A stretch of DNA of 64,000 bases, taken from Microvirga solisilvae. GTDB taxonomy: Bacteria; Pseudomonadota; Alphaproteobacteria; Rhizobiales; Beijerinckiaceae. A program made the translations under genes and the position numbers. The DNA is taken from NCBI RefSeq assembly GCF_022808595.1, contig NZ_JAKUCN010000007.1:62001-126000 (forward strand), read 5' to 3'. The notes under the pieces were generated by a model. The model did no database searches, was not told the origin of the DNA, and saw only the letters and a list, made by a program, of their open reading frames with translations. Positions 15,892 to 24,592 of the stretch are shown here, piece by piece (the stretch's first letter is position 1; each line of letters opens with the position of its first letter).

Positions 15892-17223
15892 CTATTGCTT
15901 CAGCGTCTGCGCGAGATCCATGAAGGCATCGCGGCTCAAGGGCATCGATGGATCCTGGCGGAGCGCCTCATAGATTTTCGGAACGAGAACGACCGCCTGA
16001 TCGAGATCCTGATCCGCACCGGGCGTGTATCCGCCCATCATGCGCAGATCCCGGGTATCCTCATAGCGCGCGATCAATCCCTTGAGGCGCCGGACCAGCT
16101 CTTTCTGCTCTGACGACCACACATGGTCCGCAAGACGCGAGATGGAGCCGAGCACATTGATCGCCGGGTAACGACCTTGATCGGCGATGGAACGGTCGAG
16201 GACGATGTGCCCGTCGAGCGTGCCGCGAATGTTGTCCGCCACCGGATCGTTGTGGTCGTCACCGTCGATGAGAACGGAGAAGATGCCGGTGATCGAACCT
16301 TTCCCCTCCTCGCCGGGGCCGGCGCGCTCGAGCAGGCGCGGCAGGTCGCTGAATACGCTCGGCGTATAACCGCGGGCGACCGCAGGCTCGCCCGCTGCAA
16401 GCGCCACGTCGCGCGCCGCGTGAGCATAGCGCGTGACCGAGTCGACGATCAGCAGAACGGATTCGCCGCAATCGCGAAAGTACTCTGCAATAGACACGGC
16501 CGTGCGTGGCGCCTGACGGCGCATCATTGGACTTTCGTCGCCGGTCGAGACGACCATGACGGCCTTATGGAGGCTCGCCTGGATAGGTCCCTCCAGGAAT
16601 TCGCGAACCTCTCGGCCACGCTCGCCGACCAGAGCAACAACAATAGTGTCGAACCCGTCGCTCTTCGCCAGCATGGTCAGCAGCGTCGACTTTCCGACGC
16701 CCGATCCGGCGAAGATGCCGATGCGCTGACCCTGGCAGATGGGAGTGAACAGATCGATTGCCTTCACGCCCGTGTGCAGCGGCTTGTGGACTCGCGCGCG
16801 GGTCATCGCCGAAGGCGGTTCGGCATCGTGATGAACCGGCGTCGATCCCGCCATCAAAGGCCCTAGACCATCAAGCGGCTCGCCAAGAGCATTGATGACG
16901 CGTCCTTTCCAGCTCTGATCCGGACTGAGACCGTTATTGGAGACGATGAAGGCCGGGGTGCCGATCTTCGCCTCGATCCGTCCGTTGAACGGCTTAATCG
17001 TCAGTCCATCCGCATCGATGCGGACGACTTCGCCGGTCTGCGTTTTGCCCTGCGCTTCGAAGCCGACCTGATCGCCGAGCTTGACGAATTGCGACAACCC
17101 GCCGACCCGGTAATAACTTGGCGTCACTTCGCGAATGGCGCCGCTGATCCGCACCAGCTTCTGCGCGGCGCCCTCGGCTAGCACCAGGTTTTCGATATCG
17201 CTCAGAGCGTTCATGCCGTCCAT
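15892..17223 (-). CDS. fliI: Flagellum-specific ATPase FliI
   Basis: FliI energises unfolding and export of flagellar substrates and is homologous to the F1 beta subunit. The 443-residue protein has a beta-barrel N-terminal domain (about 20-95), Walker A GSGVGKST at 173-180, the Walker B strand ending VLLIVDS near 255, and the downstream ATPase signature PAVARGYTPSVFSDLPRLLERAG. Its ATG overlaps the flgF stop by one base (TGATG). Its regulators FliH and probable FliJ are encoded elsewhere in the window. Confidence 0.97.
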   Translation of the reverse strand: MDGMNALSDIENLVLAEGAAQKLVRISGAIREVTPSYYRVGGLSQFVKLGDQVGFEAQGKTQTGEVVRIDADGLTIKPFNGRIEAKIGTPAFIVSNNGLSPDQSWKGRVINALGEPLDGLGPLMAGSTPVHHDAEPPSAMTRARVHKPLHTGVKAIDLFTPICQGQRIGIFAGSGVGKSTLLTMLAKSDGFDTIVVALVGERGREVREFLEGPIQASLHKAVMVVSTGDESPMMRRQAPRTAVSIAEYFRDCGESVLLIVDSVTRYAHAARDVALAAGEPAVARGYTPSVFSDLPRLLERAGPGEEGKGSITGIFSVLIDGDDHNDPVADNIRGTLDGHIVLDRSIADQGRYPAINVLGSISRLADHVWSSEQKELVRRLKGLIARYEDTRDLRMMGGYTPGADQDLDQAVVLVPKIYEALRQDPSMPLSRDAFMDLAQTLKQ

Positions 17224-17948
17224 CAGCTGCTAGGACCCAGCGTCCGGATGGCATCCATCAAGGTCGACTCGCTCTCCTGAATGGTGCTGGCTGCGCTCTC
17301 AAAGTTCCGCTGCAGCGCGATCATCTTCGTCATCTCCAGAACGGGATTGACGTTCGATCCCTCCGAATAGCCCTGCTGGATTCCATTCGACATGAAATCC
17401 TGAACGACTTCGCCCGGAATGGACGACACAACGCCCGAATTGCCGAAGCGGCTCAGCTTGCTTCTGCTGTCGAGATTGAACAGCCCGAGGATGCCGACTT
17501 GGTTGTCGCCTTGCGTGATCGTGCCGTCGCGTCCAATGACCGGCGGTCCGAGCGTAGGATCCAGGGTGATCGGAGCACCACCCGAGTCGAGGACGTTGCT
17601 CCCATCGACGGTGACGAGGTCACCGTTCTCATTCATGTTGAAGCGCCCATCACGGGTATAGACCGGGCCGCTCGGCCCCCGGTAGGCGAACCAGGCGCCT
17701 CCCTGGATCGCAACGTCGAGAGGATTGTCCGTCTTGTTGAGAGGCCCCGCCTGGCGCGAGATGTAATTCTGTCCGGATGACGAGAAGGACACCGGATCCT
17801 TGCCGGCGCGCGTCAGGAGCTCCTCGAACTTGACCTCGTCTGCCCGGAAACCGCCTGTGGCGATGTTCGCAACATTGTGGGCGATGGTCGCAAGGCGCTT
17901 CTCCATCGCGACCTGAGCCGACAAGGACACGTAGAGGGCAGATTGCAT
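17223..17948 (-). CDS. flgF: Flagellar rod protein FlgF
   Basis: FlgF is a proximal rod component. The 241-residue protein has the rod-family N-terminus (MQSALYVSLSAQVAMEKRLATIAHNVAN), a central beta domain and the C-terminal GYSEGSNVNPVLEMTKMIALQRNFE. It resembles FlgG at 34.9-35.7 kb but is shorter. It is the first gene of the flgF-fliI unit, read divergently from motA; the 199-bp gap between them must carry both promoters and has a 12-bp palindrome. Confidence 0.94.
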   Translation of the reverse strand: MQSALYVSLSAQVAMEKRLATIAHNVANIATGGFRADEVKFEELLTRAGKDPVSFSSSGQNYISRQAGPLNKTDNPLDVAIQGGAWFAYRGPSGPVYTRDGRFNMNENGDLVTVDGSNVLDSGGAPITLDPTLGPPVIGRDGTITQGDNQVGILGLFNLDSRSKLSRFGNSGVVSSIPGEVVQDFMSNGIQQGYSEGSNVNPVLEMTKMIALQRNFESAASTIQESESTLMDAIRTLGPSS

Positions 17949-18003
17949 CCGAATGCTCCCATAAAACTGCGTGGGAGCCGCCGGGGCGTAGGCCTATATT
18001 CCG

Positions 18004-18015
18004 CCCATCGATGGG
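18004..18015. promoter_or_regulatory. Palindrome between flgF and motA
   Basis: CCCATCGATGGG is a perfect 12-bp palindrome, 56 bp before the flgF start and about 130 bp before motA. It is the only clear symmetric element in the 199-bp divergent region and is a candidate operator. No sigma-factor boxes were convincing. Confidence 0.3.
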
Positions 18016-18147
18016 ACGGACGAACGACTCCATGCGAAATTTCTACGCATCCAGCCTTGCACGGGGCTTGCTGCCCCCGTCCCAGCTTCGCGCAAGCCTC
18101 CAGGATTAGAAAATCCACCGAATGGAGCTTCGCGAAGGACTAGAAGG

Positions 18148-19029
18148 TTGGGCGTCTTAATCGGATTGGTCGTTGCCATCGGCTCGCTCATCAGCGGCTA
18201 CGTGGCTATGGGCGGACATCTCGCCGTCATCTGGCAGCCATGGGAATACGTGATGATATGCGGCATTGCCGTGGGAACCTTCATCGTCGCGAACCCCATG
18301 CCGCTCGTGAAGGATACGGGACGTGCGGCGCTTGAGGCGATCAAGGGCAAGGTTCCGAAGAGGGATCATTACCTGTCGATCCTGGGCCTTCTCTATGCGC
18401 TTCTCCGCGAGCTCAAGAACAAGCCCCGCAACGAGGTCGAGAGCCATATCGACGCGCCGGGAGAATCCGACATCTTCCGCTCGTTCCCCAGCGTTCTGAA
18501 CGACAAGGACCTCACGCTCTTCATCTGTGACTATGCCCGCCTGATCATCATCGGCAATGCCCGCCCTCATGAAATCGAAGCCTTGATGGAAGAAGAGATC
18601 GGCACTCTCAAGCGCGACCGCTCGAAGCCCTATTACTCGCTCAACACCGTCGCGGAAGCCCTCCCGGCACTGGGCATCGTGGCGGCGGTGCTCGGCATCG
18701 TGAAGGCTCTGGGTGCCATCGATCAGTCCCCGACGATTCTCGGCGGCCTCATCGCATCGGCCCTTGTCGGCACCTTCGCCGGCATCTTCATCTCATATGC
18801 ATTCATCTCGCCGCTCGCCAACAAGGTGAAGGCAACCCGCGAGAAACAGACGCGCGTCTACGTCATCGTGAAGCAAGCGCTCATTGCCTATATGAACGGC
18901 GCGCTTCCCCAGATTGCCGTCGAGCACGGGCGCAAGGGCATTTCCGTCGAGTACCGCCCCACCATCGATGAAGTCGAAGCCGCCACCACGACCGGCGGAC
19001 GCCCTGAAGACATGAAAGAGGCTGCCTGA
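18148..19029 (+). CDS. motA: Flagellar motor stator protein MotA
   Basis: MotA forms with MotB the proton-driven stator. The 293-residue protein has four membrane segments: two near the N-terminus (about 1-50) and two at about 165-215, separated by the cytoplasmic loop that contacts FliG. The start is a TTG at 18148 with GAAGGA 8 nt upstream; the encoded GVLIGLVVAIGSLISGY is the expected first helix. The family proline-containing segment PALGIVAAVLGIVKALG is present. It heads the plus-strand operon with fliM, DUF6468, fliN, fliG and flhB, whereas motB lies at 27-28 kb. Confidence 0.96.
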   Translation: MGVLIGLVVAIGSLISGYVAMGGHLAVIWQPWEYVMICGIAVGTFIVANPMPLVKDTGRAALEAIKGKVPKRDHYLSILGLLYALLRELKNKPRNEVESHIDAPGESDIFRSFPSVLNDKDLTLFICDYARLIIIGNARPHEIEALMEEEIGTLKRDRSKPYYSLNTVAEALPALGIVAAVLGIVKALGAIDQSPTILGGLIASALVGTFAGIFISYAFISPLANKVKATREKQTRVYVIVKQALIAYMNGALPQIAVEHGRKGISVEYRPTIDEVEAATTTGGRPEDMKEAA

Positions 19030-19961
19030 TGATGAGCGGCACACATAGCGCCAACGACATTCGCGACATGCTTCTCGATTCGGCGGGTCTGTCGATCGAC
19101 CGCCTACCGATGCTTCATGTGATCTTCGACCGCATGACCACGAGCTGCGCCGAGCATCTGCGCCACATGGCGGCTTCGCCCATGTATTATTCCCTGAGCG
19201 GAATCGAGAGCGGCCGCATCAGCGAAATCCTGGAGATGTACGAGGCCAACGCCATTGCCGGCATCTTCCATGCGCCGGATTGGGACAGCCATATTCTCAT
19301 CGGCTTCGACCGCGACTTCATCTACACGATGGTGGAGGTTCTTTTCGGCTCTGATGGCTCGGAGCCTCCGGTGGAAGAAGCGCGGGGCTTTTCGAATATC
19401 GAAGTCCGCATGGCTCAGACGCTCTTCGAGCAGGTCGCGAAGGCGCTTCAGGCCTCTTTCTCTCTCGTCTCTGACACGAAGTTCAAGCTGGAGCGCCTGG
19501 AAACCCGCATGGACTTCGCCGTCATCGGTCGAAGGAACAATCAGGCGGTCGCCGCCAAATTCCTGCTGCAGGCTCTCAATCGCGGTGGCGAAATGTTCGT
19601 CATCATTCCGCAATCCGCGCTTAACCCGATGAGGAAGACCCTATCACGCGTGGTCTCCGGCGAGTCGACCGGCCGTGATCCGCGCTGGCTCAAGCAGATG
19701 GCCAGCGAGGTTCGCAAGACCGAGGTCACCCTCAAGGCTGTTCTCGAAGAGCGTTTCCTGACGCTCGGTGAAATCGCGGATCTCAAGGTCGGCCAGGTGA
19801 TCGAGCTGCAGGCGACCCCGAGAAGTCGCGTCAAGCTCGAAGGCAACCAGCAAGGGTTGTTCTGGTGCCATATCGGCCAAGCCGACGGCTCGTATGTCCT
19901 CAAGGTCGATGAGATGATTGACCAGGAGAAGGAGTTCTTCGATGACGTCTTCGCTCGCTAA
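19029..19961 (+). CDS. fliM: Flagellar motor switch protein FliM
   Basis: FliM is the middle C-ring protein that binds CheY-P. The 310-residue protein has a CheC-like middle domain (about 50-225) and a C-terminal SpoA domain (about 235-305, RFLTLGEIADLKVGQVIEL). The N-terminal CheY-binding motif is less obvious than in enterobacteria. The ATG overlaps the motA stop (TGATG). The next start codon lies inside its last codons, so translation is coupled. Confidence 0.93.
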   Translation: MMSGTHSANDIRDMLLDSAGLSIDRLPMLHVIFDRMTTSCAEHLRHMAASPMYYSLSGIESGRISEILEMYEANAIAGIFHAPDWDSHILIGFDRDFIYTMVEVLFGSDGSEPPVEEARGFSNIEVRMAQTLFEQVAKALQASFSLVSDTKFKLERLETRMDFAVIGRRNNQAVAAKFLLQALNRGGEMFVIIPQSALNPMRKTLSRVVSGESTGRDPRWLKQMASEVRKTEVTLKAVLEERFLTLGEIADLKVGQVIELQATPRSRVKLEGNQQGLFWCHIGQADGSYVLKVDEMIDQEKEFFDDVFAR

Positions 19962-20253
19962 CGCCATCCTGTTCATCGCCCTCGTCATCACGAGCGGCAT
20001 GGTCGCCATGATGTATCGGAAGCTGAAGCGCCTCGATCGCTATCACGCCGAGTACAAGCAGATCTTCGACCAGACCGGGGCTGCCCTGATCGGCGCCCAG
20101 AATGCGGTTTCGAGCTTCGGATCGGAAGGCCGGGAGACTCTCGCTCTTCTCGGCACCCGGATCGAGGAGGCGCGTGAGGTCGCCAAGCAGCTCGAGATCC
20201 TGACGAAAACCGCCCGCAGCCTGCCGCAGGCTGGCGGCAATTCCAGCCTTTGA
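19942..20253 (+). CDS. DUF6468 membrane protein between fliM and fliN
   Basis: The 103-residue protein has one N-terminal membrane helix (about 5-24) followed by a charged helical body. It corresponds to the DUF6468 family, seen between fliM and fliN in many Hyphomicrobiales; no function has been assigned to it that I know of. I chose the ATG at 19942 because AAGGAG lies 7 nt before it, inside the end of fliM; the two genes overlap by 20 bp. Its position suggests a role near the C-ring or stator at the inner membrane. Confidence 0.8.
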   Translation: MTSSLANAILFIALVITSGMVAMMYRKLKRLDRYHAEYKQIFDQTGAALIGAQNAVSSFGSEGRETLALLGTRIEEAREVAKQLEILTKTARSLPQAGGNSSL

Positions 20254-20264
20254 GGTTTCATACG

Positions 20265-20636
20265 ATGTCCAATCCATTTGACAATTTCCCGGATCAGAGC
20301 ACCTGGCAGGAAGGCGAGCTCGGCAAGAGCCTCAATGGCGCGAATGCTCGCGACGGCAAAGGCGAAGGCGCGCGCAATCTCGATTCCATTCTGCGCATCC
20401 CCGTGACGATCCAGGTCGTGCTCGGCTCCGCGACCATGCCCGTCTCCAACCTGATGAAGCTCGGCCGCGGCGCCATCGTTCCCCTCGACCACCGCGTGGG
20501 CGAGCCTGTCGACGTGGTGGTGAACGGACGCGTGATCGCGCGCGGCGAGGTGGTCGTGGTGGAAGACGACAATTCGCGCTTCGGCATCTCTCTCACCGAG
20601 ATCGTCGGCCCTCCGTCGAATGATATGAACGGCTGA
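20265..20636 (+). CDS. fliN: Flagellar motor switch protein FliN
   Basis: FliN forms the lower C-ring with FliM. The 123-residue protein has a disordered N-terminal third and a SpoA domain (about 45-115) with ILRIPVTIQVVLGSATMPV and GEPVDVVVNGRVIARGEVVVV. The ATG at 20265 with GAGGT upstream is preferred over a TTG at 20250. It sits in the usual position before fliG. Confidence 0.94.
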   Translation: MSNPFDNFPDQSTWQEGELGKSLNGANARDGKGEGARNLDSILRIPVTIQVVLGSATMPVSNLMKLGRGAIVPLDHRVGEPVDVVVNGRVIARGEVVVVEDDNSRFGISLTEIVGPPSNDMNG

Positions 20637-20649
20637 AGCGACACTCATC

Positions 20650-21678
20650 ATGGCTGGTAGTATTTCCACCAAAGCGAGCGGCACGAGACCCATGAAGGGG
20701 CCGGAGCGCGTTGCAACGCTGCTTCTGGCCATGGGAAAGCCTGCCGCCAGCCGGATCCTGAAGCATTTCAGCGAGGATGAGATTCGTCTCGTGACGAAGT
20801 CGGCCGCGCAGCTCGGGCCCGTCTCGCCATCGCAGATCGAGACGATCGTCGACGATTTCGCTTCGAACTTCTCGATCGGCGCCGATGTCATCGGAAGCGC
20901 CTCGCAAATCGAGAACCTGCTCGCAGGCATCCTGACGCCGGAGCAGATCGCCGAGATCATGAGCGAGGTCGCCGGCAACGCGAACAGGAGCATCTGGGAG
21001 CGGATTTCGACCGTCTCGGAGAGCGCCATCGCATCTTACCTGCTCAAAGAGCACCCTCAGACGGCCGCGCTCATCCTGTCGAAGGTGAAGCCTTCCTGCG
21101 CCGCCAAGGTGATGGCGCAGCTTCCGCAGAATCTTCGCAACAATCTGATGCGCCGCATGCTCAGCATGAAGCCTATCGTCGACGAGACGATGAAGAATAT
21201 CGAGAGAACGCTGCATGAGGACTTCATGGCGAACTTCTCGAAGAATGCAGGGTCCGACACACACGCCAAGATCGCTGACATCATCAACAAGATGGAACGC
21301 GATCACATGGAAGATGTACTGACCAGCCTGTCGAGCGTTCGTCCGAAATCCGCCGAGATCCTCCGCGGTCTGCTGTTTACCTTCGACGATATCGTCAAGC
21401 TCACGCCTCGCGACCGCACGACGCTTTTCGATCAGGTTCCGCCGGATCGGATCGTTCTGGCGCTCAAGGGAACCAACGAGGAGTTCCGAAAAGTCGTTCT
21501 GGTTGCCCTGTCATCCCGCGTGCGCCGCATGATCGAGCACGAATTGAACAGCAAGGAGCCGTCACAGCAGAGGGACATCGCGGAGGCGCGCCGTTCGATT
21601 ACGGATCTGGCTTTGGATATGGCAGGACGTGGCGAGATCGTCATCAATTCGGAAGCAGACGACGAATCCTTCGTCTAA
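20650..21678 (+). CDS. fliG: Flagellar motor switch protein FliG
   Basis: FliG generates torque against MotA. The 342-residue protein shows the three armadillo-like domains: N-terminal (about 15-110, GPERVATLLLAMGKPAASRIL), middle with the EHPQTAALILSKV segment (about 130-146), and C-terminal with FTFDDIVKLTPRDRTTLFDQVPPD (about 240-265), which carries the charged torque helix. Length is normal. It is 13 bp downstream of fliN and 16 bp upstream of flhB. Confidence 0.97.
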   Translation: MAGSISTKASGTRPMKGPERVATLLLAMGKPAASRILKHFSEDEIRLVTKSAAQLGPVSPSQIETIVDDFASNFSIGADVIGSASQIENLLAGILTPEQIAEIMSEVAGNANRSIWERISTVSESAIASYLLKEHPQTAALILSKVKPSCAAKVMAQLPQNLRNNLMRRMLSMKPIVDETMKNIERTLHEDFMANFSKNAGSDTHAKIADIINKMERDHMEDVLTSLSSVRPKSAEILRGLLFTFDDIVKLTPRDRTTLFDQVPPDRIVLALKGTNEEFRKVVLVALSSRVRRMIEHELNSKEPSQQRDIAEARRSITDLALDMAGRGEIVINSEADDESFV

Positions 21679-21694
21679 GCTTTGATGGCGCACG

Positions 21695-22759
21695 ATGTCA
21701 GATTCAGAGGACAAGGAAAGTAAAACAGAAGCTCCTTCCGACAAGAAGGTTCGAGATGCCCTTGAGAAGGGGAACATTCCCTTCTCAAGGGAAGCTCCCA
21801 TGTTCGCCTCGATCCTCGGAATCCTTCTCGTTCTGACCTTCGCTGCCCGCAACAATACCAAGATATTGAGCGAGAAGCTTTCCCTCTTCATCGATCGGCC
21901 TCAGGATTTTCGGCTCGATTCAGGAACGGATGCAGCCGCCCTGTTTCAGTCTGTTGCCCTGGAAGTCGGACAGTTTCTCGTTCCTATCATTGCGATTCTG
22001 GCTGCATGCAGCCTTGCCGCCACGATCTTCCAGAACGTCCCTTCCTTCGTCTCGGAGAGGATCCGTCCGCAATGGAACCGGATCTCGCCCATGGGCGGCT
22101 GGAAACGGATCTTCGGCCGCGCGGGCCTCGTGGAATTCGCCAAGTCCCTTTTCAAGTTCGGGACCATCTCACTCGTGTCCCTCCTGCTTCTCAAATCGGA
22201 GCAACACAAGGTCTTCAATGCCATGTTCAGCGACCCGACCCTGATCCCTGAGCTTATGCTGACCATGGCCATGCGGCTCGTCTCAGCCATTGCCATTGCA
22301 ACAATCGTCCTCGTTGCGGCCGACCTCGTCTGGGCCCGATTCAAGTGGCGCAGCGACCTCAAGATGTCGCATCAGGAGGTGAAGGAGGAATACAAGCAGA
22401 TGGAAGGCGATCCGATGGTCAAGGCGCGCATGCGCTCTCTTGCCCAGGATCGCGTCCGCAAGCGCATGCTGGCTGCTGTCCCGAAGGCGACCTTCGTCAT
22501 CGCCAACCCGACCCACTTCGCCATCGCGCTTCGCTATGAGCGCAGCGAGGCCAGCGCGCCCATCGTCGTGGCCAAGGGCAAGGATCTCATTGCCTTGAAA
22601 ATCCGCGAAACGGCAGAGAAGCACGGCATTCCGGTGATCGAAGACAAGCCTCTGGCAAGATCCATGTACGACCATGTTGAAGTGGATCGGATGATTCCCC
22701 CGGATTTCTTCAAGGCCGTCGCTCAGATCCTGTTCTACATCCTTACGAGATCGAAATGA
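21695..22759 (+). CDS. flhB: Flagellar export switch protein FlhB
   Basis: FlhB controls substrate-class switching from hook to filament subunits. The 354-residue protein has four membrane segments (about 30-210) and a cytoplasmic domain with the autocleavage motif NPTH (in FVIANPTHFAIALRY, near residue 270). The N-terminal DKESKTEAPSDKKVRDALEKG is typical. Its stop overlaps the next ATG by 4 bp, so the following unknown gene is translated with it. Confidence 0.97.
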   Translation: MSDSEDKESKTEAPSDKKVRDALEKGNIPFSREAPMFASILGILLVLTFAARNNTKILSEKLSLFIDRPQDFRLDSGTDAAALFQSVALEVGQFLVPIIAILAACSLAATIFQNVPSFVSERIRPQWNRISPMGGWKRIFGRAGLVEFAKSLFKFGTISLVSLLLLKSEQHKVFNAMFSDPTLIPELMLTMAMRLVSAIAIATIVLVAADLVWARFKWRSDLKMSHQEVKEEYKQMEGDPMVKARMRSLAQDRVRKRMLAAVPKATFVIANPTHFAIALRYERSEASAPIVVAKGKDLIALKIRETAEKHGIPVIEDKPLARSMYDHVEVDRMIPPDFFKAVAQILFYILTRSK

Positions 22760-23256
22760 GAAGTTCTTATTCCTCGCATGTGGCAGAGCTCACCTATCGG
22801 AGCTACGACGTGAACGCTTTCGAAGAGGTTCTCGCCTGCAACATCAAGGATGTCATAGCCGAATTCTGCCTGACGGATTCGGATGTCATTCGATCCTATG
22901 TCAACAATCAGCTTCACGGAAACATGAGCGAGATCGTCTCATCATCCACCGAGCTGTTCTTTAAGGACGACACCCTCTCTTACGCACGCGCTTCCGATAT
23001 CAGCACGGCTCTTGGCGACCCGCCATGCGTGGTCCTGGATATGGAATTCGCGCATGATACGGTCAGCGTCTCCTTCAAGCTGATCCTCGGCGAATTTTCC
23101 GTCGGCGTGCATATCAACCGGGTCTTTCTGTCGGATGACTTTGAGAGCGCGTTCGACCCACATTCCTTTGCAAGGATCGTGACCTCAGCCCGCCTGACCC
23201 CCCTTCCCTCCCGCTTCCGCTCGGCCTATTGCCCAGCCGCCGCTCTGCGGCATTGA
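22756..23256 (+). CDS. Unknown protein coupled to flhB
   Basis: The 166-residue protein is soluble, with no signal peptide or membrane segment and no motif I recognise. It begins MRSSYSSHVAELTYRSYDV, has an acidic middle, and ends in a basic, Pro-rich tail. Its ATG overlaps the flhB stop (ATGA at 22756-22759), strong evidence of translation from the motA-flhB mRNA. A regulator or chaperone of export or the switch is possible, but that is only context. Confidence 0.65.
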   Translation: MRSSYSSHVAELTYRSYDVNAFEEVLACNIKDVIAEFCLTDSDVIRSYVNNQLHGNMSEIVSSSTELFFKDDTLSYARASDISTALGDPPCVVLDMEFAHDTVSVSFKLILGEFSVGVHINRVFLSDDFESAFDPHSFARIVTSARLTPLPSRFRSAYCPAAALRH

Positions 23257-23280
23257 GCGGGATTTAGGCAGACAGATTTC

Positions 23281-23970
23281 GTGACACGAACTTTCCGCAC
23301 ATCGCTTCTCCTGTTGCCTGCGGCCAGCCTGCTCGCAGCCTGCAACTCCGCAGACAGTCTCTATTCCCAAGGCCCCTGGGGGCCGCCTGGGATCCGGCGC
23401 AACTATCCGAGCTATTCCCAGCCATGGGGTTACCGCGGGAATCGTGAGCTGCCATCAGGGTACATTGCAGCCGAGCTTGCACCATCGGATGTCGGGGTCG
23501 TTACCCCTGCATATCCTCGCCCCACTTCAGTCCTGCCTGATGATCCTCAACTGCCGCCAGTGACGCCTGCCTTGCCAGCGCCTGTTATCGTGACGCAGGA
23601 GCCGCCAGTGATTTCAAAGGACGATCCCGGGCCGCCTGCGCCCAGCGCTGGGCCGGCCCATGAATCGCCGCCCGGTGTCTTTACTGCGCCGAAGCGGGCC
23701 TCCTCCTTCGCCGGAAGCTGGAGAGCCACCGACAGCAAGGGCGTCTCCTGCACCATCCACCTGTCCAGCGTGTCGTCGCTCGATCTCTACAAAGCCTCGA
23801 TATCGAAATGCGCCAGCGAGAGCCTGCGCAATGTCAATACGTGGAGCTTCTCGCCCGATCGGATCGTGCTGTTCTCTCGTGGCAGCGAGATCGCTCAGCT
23901 GTCAGGGACGGAAGCTTCGCTCCGCGGAACACTCGGCACATCGGGTCTCGCTCTGACGATGACCCGTTAA
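23281..23970 (+). CDS. Lipoprotein with Inh/Omp19-type inhibitor domain
   Basis: The protein (229 residues, GTG start) has a lipoprotein signal with lipobox LAAC (Cys21), so it should be anchored to a membrane facing the periplasm or surface. A Pro-rich linker (about 25-145) leads to a C-terminal beta-barrel-like domain (about 150-229). This starts SFAGSWRATDSKGVSCTIHL and has a second Cys about 23 residues after the first, the pattern of the Inh/AprI/Omp19 protease inhibitor family, including Brucella Omp19. It lies 24 bp after the unknown gene and converges on a lytic transglycosylase with only 10 bp between the stops. A direct flagellar role is not evident. Confidence 0.75.
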   Translation: MTRTFRTSLLLLPAASLLAACNSADSLYSQGPWGPPGIRRNYPSYSQPWGYRGNRELPSGYIAAELAPSDVGVVTPAYPRPTSVLPDDPQLPPVTPALPAPVIVTQEPPVISKDDPGPPAPSAGPAHESPPGVFTAPKRASSFAGSWRATDSKGVSCTIHLSSVSSLDLYKASISKCASESLRNVNTWSFSPDRIVLFSRGSEIAQLSGTEASLRGTLGTSGLALTMTR

Positions 23971-23980
23971 TGAGCGACGC

Positions 23981-24592
23981 TTACCCATCGGAGGCTGTCT
24001 GTCCCTTGGCGAGGCTGGGGGCATCCGCGCAGAATGTGCGCGCATTGGGCGTCCACTGACCGAAGCCCGTTGCAACCATGTTGGAGATCACCCGGCACAC
24101 ATAGCGTTTCTGCGCCGGATCATTGTCGGGACCGGCATGATAGCGGGCGACCGCCATCGTCCATGTCTCGTGACGGCCTTTGAGCTCGCTCAGAAAGCGT
24201 GCCGCATATTCCACATTGTCACGCGGGTTCAGCATGCTCTGTAGCGACTGAAATTTTTCGCGGTGATAATGATGGTTGATCTGCATGCATCCGAGATCGA
24301 TGAGCTTTGCTCCCGAGCGGCGCGCCTCCTCGAAACGCTGGACGGCTTCGCCAAGGCTATTCGAGAACACAGCCTTGCCTTCTACGTTCATGGCGAAGGG
24401 CTGCAGCGACCCGCGACGCCCGGTCTCCGTGAGGCCGACCGAATACAGCATTCCCAAAGGAACCCCGTATTTCGCCGAAGCTCTCAGCATTTCCCTTTCG
24501 CAGAGCTGGCCGCCGGACTGCGCTCCGGCAGGCTGGGATGCAGCGAAACTAAAGGTAAACGCCACCGCGATTGTGGCTGCCCAATGTCTCAT
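23981..24592 (-). CDS. Periplasmic lytic transglycosylase, SLT family
   Basis: This enzyme cleaves peptidoglycan glycan strands. From the ATG at 24592 the 203 residues start with a signal peptide (MRHWAATIAVAFTFSFAAS) and then an SLT domain. The catalytic Glu is in VGLTETGRRG; the domain also has the expected DLGCMQINHHYH and later VARYHAGPD. It is the last gene of the flgB-to-fliK minus-strand series and probably supplies the wall-opening activity that the FlgJ-type rod protein lacks. An upstream ATG at 24634 would extend the N-terminus by 14 residues; the gene overlaps the end of fliK in either case. Confidence 0.88.
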   Translation of the reverse strand: MRHWAATIAVAFTFSFAASQPAGAQSGGQLCEREMLRASAKYGVPLGMLYSVGLTETGRRGSLQPFAMNVEGKAVFSNSLGEAVQRFEEARRSGAKLIDLGCMQINHHYHREKFQSLQSMLNPRDNVEYAARFLSELKGRHETWTMAVARYHAGPDNDPAQKRYVCRVISNMVATGFGQWTPNARTFCADAPSLAKGQTASDG

